From Frankia nepalensis (GTDB lineage: Bacteria > Actinomycetota > Actinomycetes > Frankiales > Frankiaceae), in the NCBI RefSeq assembly GCF_016786325.1, contig NZ_JADWYU010000139.1, positions 26,769 to 87,081 of the forward strand: a stretch of 60,313 bases of DNA. The letters are read 5' to 3'. The notes below the pieces were generated by a model, which was given only the letters and a program-made list of their open reading frames with translations, was not told the DNA's origin and did no database searches. This document shows, in pieces, positions 40,113 to 48,100 of this stretch. How positions within the stretch are numbered: position 1 is the stretch's first letter; each line of letters opens with the position of its first letter. Made by a program: the position numbers and the translations under genes.

Positions 40113-41503
40113 CGACGCGGCGGCGAGCGCGCCGCGCGCGGCCGCGGACGGCCCGCCCCGCTCTCCCCGTCCACCGCCGAGCGGCCGCCGGCGGAGGCCG
40201 CCCGCCCGCCCACCGCGGCCTCGGGGTGGGTCCGCGCGAGCAGGGTCTGCTGCTCCGCTGGTTCGTCGTCCCAGCCGCGCCAGCCGTCGCCGCCGTGGTC
40301 GCCCGCGGGCGGATAGTCCCGCGGTGGGCGGCGCCTGGGCGGCCCGCCAGGACCCGGCGGGGAAAGCGGCGCGAGCAGCGTCTCGGCCCCCGGAATCGAC
40401 GGATCGTCGGGCGGCGGCGTGGCTCCCCAGGGGCCGCGCGGCGGCGTCGAGGCGGCGGAGGGCCAGGACCGCGGCGTCGACGGGGGCGTCGAGGGCGACG
40501 CGGACTGCCAGGGCGGCGAGGTGGACGGCCGGCGCGGCGGGGTGGCCTGGTCGTGGGGCGCGGGCACGCCGAGCGGCGGCGGCGTGGGCGGCTGGGCGAC
40601 CCAGGGCAGCAGCGCGGTCTCGATCGCGCGGTCGGACTCGACGGGGGTGTTCACGGCGCGGTGCACCAGCCGGCTGACCAGCTCGGTCGCGGTCGGGCGT
40701 TCGTCCGGGTCCTTGGCGAGCGCCGCGAGCACCAGGTCGACCAGCTGGTCCGGGACGTCGTCGACGTCGGGCCGGTCGCGCTGGATGCGGGCGATCGTCT
40801 CGGCGAAGCTGTCGGCCCGGAACGGGCCGTGCCCCGTCGTGGCGTAGGTGACGCAGGCGCCCCAGGCGAACACGTCGGCCGGCGGGCCGACCGGCCCGCC
40901 GCGCAGCTGCTCGGGTGCCATCCAGACGAAGGTGCCGAGCCGCTGGCCGTCCTGGGTACGCGCGTAGGTGACGTCGGGGTCGGAACCGGCGGCCGCGCCG
41001 ACGGCGGGCAGCGCGCGGGTGGTGAGCGCGACCCCGAAGTCAATGATCTTCGGGCCGTCCCAGCCGAGAACGACGTTGCCTGGCTTCAGGTCGCGGTGCA
41101 CGACCCCCATCGCGTGCATCGCGACCAGACCGTCCGCGAGCCCCGCGGCGAAGCCGACCATGAGGCGCGGCGCGAGTGGTCCTCGGGCGTGCACCGCGTC
41201 GGTGAGGGTGGCGCCCTGGATGTACTCGGTGGCGAGCCACGGGGTCTCGGCCTCCGTGTCGGCGGCGACCACCGGCGCCACCGAGTTACTACTGATCATC
41301 TGGACGGCGGTGACCTCGCGCCGGAACCGGGCCCGAAAGCGCGGATCGCCGGCCAGCTCGGAGGCTGGCACCTTCACCGCGACCGGACGGTCATCGGGCC
41401 CGAACCCGAGGTAGACGATGCCCATGCCGCCGGCGCCGAGCCGGCCGCTCAGCCGGAACGGACCGATCGAGCGCGGATCGGCGTCCGTGAGTGGTGCCAG
41501 CAC
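40103..41503 (-). CDS. PknB-like Ser/Thr kinase, apparently frameshifted before its membrane helix
   Basis: 466 residues in the open frame. GTG 41503 (VLAPLTDADPRSIGPFRL) follows GGGGGA and matches the start of the next kinase. The kinase domain covers about residues 14-290: RLGAGGMGIVYLG, VAVKVP, HRDLKPGNVVL, IIDFGVAL, WMAPEQLRG and GPPADVFAWGACVTYATTG. A Pro/Ser-rich linker follows with EPAEQQTLLARTHPEAAV. The frame then passes the tetranucleotide repeat (GCCC)3 at 40200-40211 and ends at 40103 without a membrane helix. The expected helix and tail are in another frame at 39693-40112. As written it would be a soluble kinase; with the shift repaired, a single-pass receptor kinase. A sequencing error is possible. 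Confidence 0.82.
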   Translation of the reverse strand: MLAPLTDADPRSIGPFRLSGRLGAGGMGIVYLGFGPDDRPVAVKVPASELAGDPRFRARFRREVTAVQMISSNSVAPVVAADTEAETPWLATEYIQGATLTDAVHARGPLAPRLMVGFAAGLADGLVAMHAMGVVHRDLKPGNVVLGWDGPKIIDFGVALTTRALPAVGAAAGSDPDVTYARTQDGQRLGTFVWMAPEQLRGGPVGPPADVFAWGACVTYATTGHGPFRADSFAETIARIQRDRPDVDDVPDQLVDLVLAALAKDPDERPTATELVSRLVHRAVNTPVESDRAIETALLPWVAQPPTPPPLGVPAPHDQATPPRRPSTSPPWQSASPSTPPSTPRSWPSAASTPPRGPWGATPPPDDPSIPGAETLLAPLSPPGPGGPPRRRPPRDYPPAGDHGGDGWRGWDDEPAEQQTLLARTHPEAAVGGRAASAGGRSAVDGESGAGRPRPRAARSPPRRCC

Positions 41504-41973
41504 GAGTCCCCCTGAAGCCCTGGCGGCGCCGGAATGCGCTCTGGGTCTTTGCTCGAGACCGCTGGAGCTGGCGCCGCCCCTGCCCATCACCTTCTCAACA
41601 GTTAACCGACAGCGGGGGATTTTCCAGCGACCTCGACCTGTCGATAGTTGGACAGCTCTCACACGAACGTTGCGGAAGACGCTCGAGAGCGTCCGAAAAA
41701 CCGCCCGCATACCCAGGAAAGTCTCAAAAGCCACGCAATCATCCAGCAACAGCCCCGATCATCCCAGAGCTTCGTGCACGCAGGGAAGACAGCCGAGCGT
41801 GGCCGGCAGCGCGGCTCCCACCCGGAGCCTTCGATTCCGAGCGACCTCCGCCATGCGGCCGGCCTAGCCCCCGCGCCCCGGCTTCACACGCTCACCCCAC
41901 CCGTTCCCGGCGTCGTTACGGGTTCGACCGGCGGGCCCGTGAATCTCAGCTCCGAGCGGGAGGACGGCTCGGG
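41504..41973. other. Intergenic region between the two receptor kinases, less GC-rich
   Basis: 470 bp without a convincing gene, with A-rich stretches at about 41590-41770, likely the promoter region of the minus-strand kinase at 40.1-41.5 kb. A perfect palindrome GACGCTC-GA-GAGCGTC lies at 41678-41693, and a CTGTC...GACAG arm pair at 41638-41655. No clear -10/-35 pair was recognised. Confidence 0.45.
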
Positions 41974-43782
41974 TCAGCGGCGGCTGCCGTCGACCTTGGG
42001 GTCCACCGGCGGGATCTCGTCCTCGTTCTGCGCCCTGAACGCGGTCCCGTCCCAGTCGTAGCGGATTCGCTTGGCCCCGCTGGGGCAGCAGTCCTCGTCG
42101 CCGACCGCGTAGGTCCCGTACTCCAGGATCACGTAGGTCTTCGTGTGTTCGACCAGCGTGAGGCGGCCGCTGGGCTCGAGGGTGTCGGTGCCCTGGAACT
42201 CGCCGTTCGCGAACACGAAGGCCTGGTACTGGACCGCCTCGGCGTCGTCGCCCCCCGGCTTGGGCCGGTGGCCGATGACGACGTTGAGATCGCGGCTCTG
42301 GTCGAAGGTCGCCATCTCGGCCTCGTAGCCCTGCTCGTCGACGATCCGGTCGACGTCCTGCGCGCTCAGGAAACGCGGCGGGGTCGTCCGCGTACCGGGC
42401 GGCGGGGAGGTCGGCGGCCCATCGGTGGTGCCTTCGGCGGACGGGCTGCCGGGGGTGGTGACGGCGGAGGCGCTGGGCGACGCGCCGGGGTCGCCGCCCC
42501 GGTCACGGTCAGCCAGCATGAAAGCGGCCACGGCGGCGCCACCGAGCAGGAGCAGGAAGGCGACCGCGAGCAGCGCCGTGGCGACCGGACGCCGCCGGGG
42601 TGACGCGGCCTGGGAACCGACCGCCCCGACGCCGCCGGGCCGGTACCCGGAACCGCCGTAGCCGGTGTCCCGGTAGGCCGGACCGCCGTAGCCGGTGTCC
42701 CCCCGGTATGCCGGACCGCCGGGGCCGGACCGCGGGTCGTGCGGCACCGGCACGGGTGTCGACGGGGCGCCCGGCGCCCACGTCGGCTGCTGGTGACGCT
42801 GCCCTGGGAGGGGGGCGGGCGGGGTGTCCCGCCAGCCGGCCGGCGCGGCGGGCGTCGCGGGCGGGGTCGCCGCCGACGCCGCCCGCCCACCCGCGGGCAG
42901 GTCCCACAGCTGGGCGAGCGCGGTCGCGTACCGGTCGTCGTCGGCCCCTCGGGCCCCCGCGACGGCGGCGCCGACCGCGTCGCCACGCAGCAGCCGTTCG
43001 CGCAGCTCGACGGCGGACGGGCGGCGCGCCGGGTCCTTGTCCAGCGCGGCCCGCATCGTCGGCAGCAGCGTCGTCGGGACCCCGGCGAGGTCCGGCGGCT
43101 CACTGACGATCTTGACGCCGACCGCCTGCGGGCTGCCGGCGTGGAACGGCGGCCGGCCGGTCGCGGCGAACGCGACGCACGCGCCCCAGGCGAAGATGTC
43201 CGCCGCCGGGCCCGCCCGCTCGCCGCGCAGCTGCTCCGGCGCCATCCAGACGATCGTGCCGACGAGCATGCCGGTGCTGGTGTGCCGGGTGGCGCCGGTC
43301 GCGCTGGCGACGCCGAAGTCGATGACGCGCGGCCCGTCCCAGGCGAGCACGATGTTGGCCGGCTTCAGGTCGCGGTGCACGACGCCGACCGCGTGGATCT
43401 CGACCAGCGCCTCCGCGAGGCCGACCGCGAGCCCGGTGAGCAGCCGGTCGTCGAGCCGGCCCCGGTCGGCCACCGCCTCGGCCAGGCTCGCGCCCTCGAC
43501 GTACTCCGTCGCCATCCAGGGCCGCTCACCGTCGACGTCCGCGTCGAGCACGGCGGCGACGGCGCGGCCCCGCACCCGCTGGGCCGCCTCGACCTCACGG
43601 CGGAAGCGCCCTCGGAACTCCTCGTCCCGCGCCAGCGCCGGGGTCGGCACCTTCACCGCGACCGCCTTGTCCGCCGGTGAGAAGCCGAGGTAGACCGCGC
43701 CCATGCCGCCCCTGCCGAGCAGGCCCTGGATGCGATAGGGCCCGATCTGGCGCGGGTCAGCGTCGCCCAGCGGCGTGAGCAC
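41974..43782 (-). CDS. Receptor Ser/Thr kinase with LppP/LprE-like extracellular domain
   Basis: 602 residues from GTG 43782. Kinase domain near residues 14-275 with GLLGRGGMGAVYLG, VAVKVP, HRDLKPANIVL, VIDFGVAS, WMAPEQLRG and PAADIFAWGACVAFAATG: all catalytic residues are present. The linker has Gly/Tyr/Arg repeats (GPAYRGDTGYGGPAYRDTGY), then a membrane helix (ATALLAVAFLLLLGGAAVAA) at about 407-430 and a Ser/Thr/Pro stalk. The last ~130 residues carry YQAFVFANGEFQGTDTLEPS, VILEYGTYAVGDEDCCPSGA and RIRYDW, matching the pattern of the LppP/LprE lipoprotein family of mycobacteria (Phe-x-Gly-Thr-Asp-Thr and adjacent-Cys CCPSG motif). It should sense an envelope signal. Confidence 0.88.
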   Translation of the reverse strand: MLTPLGDADPRQIGPYRIQGLLGRGGMGAVYLGFSPADKAVAVKVPTPALARDEEFRGRFRREVEAAQRVRGRAVAAVLDADVDGERPWMATEYVEGASLAEAVADRGRLDDRLLTGLAVGLAEALVEIHAVGVVHRDLKPANIVLAWDGPRVIDFGVASATGATRHTSTGMLVGTIVWMAPEQLRGERAGPAADIFAWGACVAFAATGRPPFHAGSPQAVGVKIVSEPPDLAGVPTTLLPTMRAALDKDPARRPSAVELRERLLRGDAVGAAVAGARGADDDRYATALAQLWDLPAGGRAASAATPPATPAAPAGWRDTPPAPLPGQRHQQPTWAPGAPSTPVPVPHDPRSGPGGPAYRGDTGYGGPAYRDTGYGGSGYRPGGVGAVGSQAASPRRRPVATALLAVAFLLLLGGAAVAAFMLADRDRGGDPGASPSASAVTTPGSPSAEGTTDGPPTSPPPGTRTTPPRFLSAQDVDRIVDEQGYEAEMATFDQSRDLNVVIGHRPKPGGDDAEAVQYQAFVFANGEFQGTDTLEPSGRLTLVEHTKTYVILEYGTYAVGDEDCCPSGAKRIRYDWDGTAFRAQNEDEIPPVDPKVDGSRR

Positions 43783-44261
43783 CAGTACTCGTCTCCTCTC
43801 GGCCCGCGGCCGCTCCTGCACCACGGGATGGCATCCGGCTACCGGATGACGGCGGCGCGCGACGTGCGCGCACGATCGGCGCCGCGGTCACACCATGGGA
43901 CATTCTGACCCGACGCGGGCGCCCGCCGGTCCGGAGGCTCCACTCTCGCGCGAGGCCTTACCCTTCGGGCCGAAGGCTATGCGATCATGTTTTTCTCCGG
44001 AAAGTCAGGAGTTTCCGGGCGGCTTGTCGGATCCCCGGCCGGGTGCGTCGACTGGTGGACCCGGCCGCGGGCCGGCGCGCTGGCCGGAGGGCGCGCAGCG
44101 CCGCCGGAGAGCGGTATGCCAACCTAGGACCGGCGAAGTGGTGTTTCGCGCCCCTGGCCTGCCCGCCGCGCGGCGAACCTCCGGCCGCGCCGCCGGCGAC
44201 GGGCCGGCCCGCGCCGGGCCGCTTCGGGGCGCGGTCTGGCACGCGGAGAGGGTCTGGCGGG
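43783..44261. promoter_or_regulatory. Divergent control region with three perfect palindromes
   Basis: The 479 bp between the kinase (minus) and the winged-helix/ATPase pair (plus) hold CATCCGG-CTA-CCGGATG (43832-43848), CCTTCGG-G-CCGAAGG (43962-43976) and CCGGAAA-N8-TTTCCGG (43997-44018). The stretch around 43978-44000 is locally AT-rich and may hold a promoter. The first palindrome is 50 bp before the kinase start; the other two are 244-300 bp before the winged-helix gene. No gene is convincing here. Confidence 0.55.
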
Positions 44262-45104
44262 ATGTCGGGTGTGAAGCCGAGCGCGCGCGGCGGCGGGCGG
44301 CCCGGTGACCGGCTGACGGGAAGTCAGGTCGGCTTCCTGCTGGCGCTCATGGCCGCGGGCGCCGCGGTCTCGAACCCCGAGCTGGTCGCCCGCTACCGGC
44401 TCTCGCTGGACGGCGCGGACCGGCGGCGCCTCGGCGAGCTGGGACTGGTGACCAGCCGGCGCGCCGGCCGCTCCTACGTCCACGAGCTGACCGACGCGGG
44501 CTGGGCGCGCTGCCGGCGTGAGCTGTCCGCGCCGGTGCCCGAGGAGCGCGTGGTCATCCCGGTCGGCGCCGTCTACGCCCTGCTCGCGGGCCTCGGCCGC
44601 CACCTCGACCGCGCCGGTCTCGGCCTCGCCGACGTCTTCTCCCCCGCCCTGGCCACCCCCGAGCGCGGCGGCCCCGGCCTCGCCGGCGACCCCACGCCCG
44701 TCGCCGGGCACGACGGCCCCCGCCCGACGGACACCAGCGGGCCGACGGGCAGTGGCCATCCGAGGGGCAGCGGCGATCCGAGGGGCAATGGCGATCCGAG
44801 GAACGCCGACGGTCCTACGGACGGTGACGACCCGGGCGCGGACGAGGCCGAACGGCGGATCCGGATCGCCTACGGCACGCTCGCCCGCTGGCCCGGCGAC
44901 TGGGTGCGCCTCGCCGACCTGCGCCCACGCGTCGGCACGGATGTCGGCCGGGCGGACGTCGACGAGGCACTGCGCCGGATGAACCGCGCCCGCGGCGTCA
45001 CGGTCGCGCCCGACGAGGACCAGAAGGGCCTGACGGGCGCGGACCGGCGCGAGGCCGTCGAGATCGGCGGCCAGCCCAAACATCTGATCATGATCGAGGG
45101 CTGA
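44262..45104 (+). CDS. Unknown protein with two predicted winged-helix regions, partner of the adjacent ATPase
   Basis: 280 residues from ATG 44262, after GGAGAGGG. Residues about 12-90 look like a MarR/PadR-type winged helix: GSQVGFLLALMAAGAAVSNP, SLDGADRRRLGELGLVTSRR and SYVHELTDAGWARCRREL. The middle (VVIPVGAVYALLAGLGRHLD) is helical. A Gly/Asp/Pro linker with three 18-bp DNA repeats (about 44748-44803) leads to a second winged-helix-like region: YGTLARWPGDWVRLADLRPR, DVDEALRRMNRARGVTVAPD, then DQKGLTGADRREAVEIGGQP and KHLIMI. The gene ends 5 bp before the 1,614-residue ATPase gene, so they are surely cotranscribed. It may load or regulate that ATPase on DNA. I recall similar uncharacterised pairs in other actinobacteria; no function is established to my knowledge. 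Confidence 0.75.
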   Translation: MSGVKPSARGGGRPGDRLTGSQVGFLLALMAAGAAVSNPELVARYRLSLDGADRRRLGELGLVTSRRAGRSYVHELTDAGWARCRRELSAPVPEERVVIPVGAVYALLAGLGRHLDRAGLGLADVFSPALATPERGGPGLAGDPTPVAGHDGPRPTDTSGPTGSGHPRGSGDPRGNGDPRNADGPTDGDDPGADEAERRIRIAYGTLARWPGDWVRLADLRPRVGTDVGRADVDEALRRMNRARGVTVAPDEDQKGLTGADRREAVEIGGQPKHLIMIEG

Positions 45105-45109
45105 CGCCG

Positions 45110-48100
45110 ATGCCGCCCACCGAGCGGGACGCCTTCGCCGCCCTCAACCTGAACTGGATCCGCACCGCCGACGGGGTCTGGGCCTCGTCGCCCGCGCACG
45201 TCGACGGGCTGCACGCCGACACGGTGGGCTCCCTCCTCGACGCGCTCCGCGACACGCAGGCCGGCACCTGGCCGCACAGGTCGGAGGTCAGCCCCGACGA
45301 CAACCCGCCAGGCCTGGTCATCCAGGGGCAGGCGGGCGCCGGCAAGACGCATCTGCTGGGCTGGGTGCGCGAGCAAGTCCACGCCGTCGGCGGCTACTTC
45401 TTCCTGGTCGGCCCGCTCGGCGGCGGCACCCCGTTCTGGGAGAGCGTCGCCGGCGCGATCGTCGACGGCCTCACCCGGCCGGTCGACGGCGGCGAGACCC
45501 AGCTGCGGCTGTTCCTGCGCCGCCTCGCCCACGTCGTCGGCGCCTCGGCGGCGATCACCGATGCCGTGGCCGGCAAGGTGCCGCTGGAGCCGGTGCACCT
45601 CAAGGACTTCGTCGTCGCCCTGCGCAGCCACGACCGCCGCCTCGGCGGCGACTGCCAGGACACGCTGCGCGCGCTGGTCCTCTTCGGCTCGGACGACCTC
45701 GACGACGAGGACGTCGGGCGAGGCTACCTGCAGTCGATGGCGGAGCGGTTCCCCAACGAGCGGGCCGAGCGCGGCATGCGCGCGCCGGCCAAGCCGGCGA
45801 CCGAGATCGTCCGCGAGCTGTCCCGGCTGCTGGCGCTGACCGGCCCGACCGTCATCGCCGTCGACCAGATCGACACCGCCACCGCCGAGACCCAGCTGCC
45901 GCGCGGCCCGGAGTCCGCCGACCCGGCGCGGGACCCCGACGACGTCTCGAATGACGTCTCGAACGGCGCCGCGGACGGCGAGGCGGGCGGGACTCGCGAG
46001 TCGGGCAGGACTCATGAGGCAGTGGCCGCGCCCGCCGCCGGCCGCGAGCGCGCGAGCGACGACGCCGGCGCGCCCGGCGGGCCCCGCGCGCCGGACGGCG
46101 AGGCCGACGAGCCGGCGCGGTGGATCAGCCCGATCGTCAACGAGGTCGCCGACGGGCTGCTCGGGCTGCGTGACCTGACGAGTCGGACGCTGTGCCTGCT
46201 CGCCTGTCTGCCGATCACCTGGGACCTGGTCGCGACCCAGGCGGTGCGCTCGGTCCGCGACCGGTTCCGGGTGATCAGCCCGCTCAACGTGATCGGTGGC
46301 GGCGAGCTCGCCGAGCAGCTCGTCGCCCGCCGGTTCGCGCCGCGTTACCGGGCGATCGGCCTGACCCCGCCGTACCCGACCTGGCCGGTGCGCCGCGAGG
46401 CACTGCTCGCCGCCGGCGACTACACCCCACGGGAGCTGCTGCGGCGCATCGACGCCCACGTGCGGTCCTGCCTGGCCGCCGGCTCCTATCTCGAACTGTC
46501 CTCGTTCGACGCGGTCAGCGAGCCGGAGGCGGCCGCCCTCGTCCCGCGCCCCGCCGGCGACACGCCGATCGAGGTCGGTGACGGTGGCGCGATCACGGTG
46601 ACGGGGCGCCCCACGGCGCCGGCCTTCGACCTCGACGGGCCGGCCGGCCGCCGGCTCGTGGTCGGCTTCGCCGAGCTGGACGTCGCCTGGGCGCGGCTGC
46701 GCGCCGCCGCGCCGGGGCTCGAGGCGCTGACCGACCGCGCCGAGGACGAACTCGTCCCGGACCTGCTTGGGGCCGGGCTCGACGCCTGGATCGCCGAACT
46801 CGGCCCGGCGGGCAGCGCCTTCAGCCGGGACGCGCGGCCGAGCGCGAAGCCAGCGCTGCACGCGCGCCTGCGCAGGGTGCTCGCGGAGAGCACCGGCGAC
46901 GAGGCCCACTGGTCGTTCCGCGCGATCCTGACGACCCACCCGGGCACGGTGCTGACCAGGCTGAACAACGCCTGCACGATGGCGGGGCTCGCCACCGGGA
47001 TCGGCGCGGGCGTGGGCGGCCGTGTCAGCCGCGTCGCCCCCGCGGGGGCCGACGGGCCGCCGGCGCGCCGGCGCTCGCTCGTCGTGCTGCGGACCGCCGA
47101 GTGGAGCAAGGGCGCGAAGACGCAGGACGCGGTGGAGGCGTTCGAGCGGGCCGGCGGCCTGACCCATCTGCTGGTCGACGAGGACGTACGCACGCTCGCC
47201 GCGCTGCGCCAGCTCCTCGAGGGCCGTCACCCGGCGCTGGAGACGTGGCTGCTCGCCCGCCGCCCGGCGAGCTCGACACCCCTGCTCGCCGCGGTCCTGG
47301 GAGCGGCGCACGCCGAGCTCGTCCCCGAGCCGGGGCCCTACCCGCCGGTGGTGGCCGCCCCGGGGGCGCAGGCCATCCGCGCCCCGTTCGTGGTGACCTC
47401 CTCCCAGACGGCCGGCCCGCACCAGACAGCCGGCCCGCCGCGTCTCCCGCCGGCGCCGGTTCCTCTCCCCCCGCTCCCTGTGCCGGTGCCGGCCGCGGCC
47501 GCCCTGGCGGCACCCGCCTCGCCCGCCGGCGCGCCGGTCCCGGCACCGCTGGCCGCCTTCGCCGGCCCCGCGGCGCTGGCCACGCCCACCGATCCGGCCA
47601 CGCCCACCGGCCCAGCCAGGCCCACCGGCCCAACCGCGTTCACGGGTCCGGCCACGCCCACCGGTCCAGCCACGTTCACGGGTCCGGCCACGTTCACGGG
47701 TCCGGCCACGTTCACCGGGCCGGCGACGTTCACGGGTCCGGCCGCGTTCACAGGTCCGACCGCACCCACGATCACGGCCGTGGCCGGTCCCGCGGCGTCG
47801 GCCCTGGATGCTTCCGCGCCGCCGGCCGTCCCAGCGGTGGCCACCGCTCAGGACCACGCCGCGATGGTGGCGCTTCCGGCCGGCTGGGCGATCCCGGTGC
47901 CTCCGACGGGTTCCACGGCGGCGCCGGCCCCGGAGGAGTCCGCGCCGGCGGCCCCGGCCTCGGGGACGCTCGCGCCGCCGGCGCCGGCGGTGCCCGGACC
48001 GCCCGCCCCGGCCGAGGCCGAAGCCCGGCCGGCGCCCGCCGCGGCCCACGGCGGGCGGGCCGCTCGCGCACCCTGGCGGATCGCCCCGGACGAGGAGCGC

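Noticed and set aside
43895-44308. 137-residue plus-strand frame before the winged-helix gene
   Set aside because: No ribosome site, irregular composition, and it covers the palindromes of the control region. Treated as non-coding.
47580-47770. Regular 18-bp repeats as a possible CRISPR array
   Set aside because: No spacers, the unit is in frame with a long gene and encodes a peptide repeat, and no cas genes are present.
44870-48049. 1,059-residue frame on the minus strand
   Set aside because: Antisense to the giant ATPase. Very Arg/Gly-rich with no recognisable domain, as expected of a shadow of GC-rich coding DNA.
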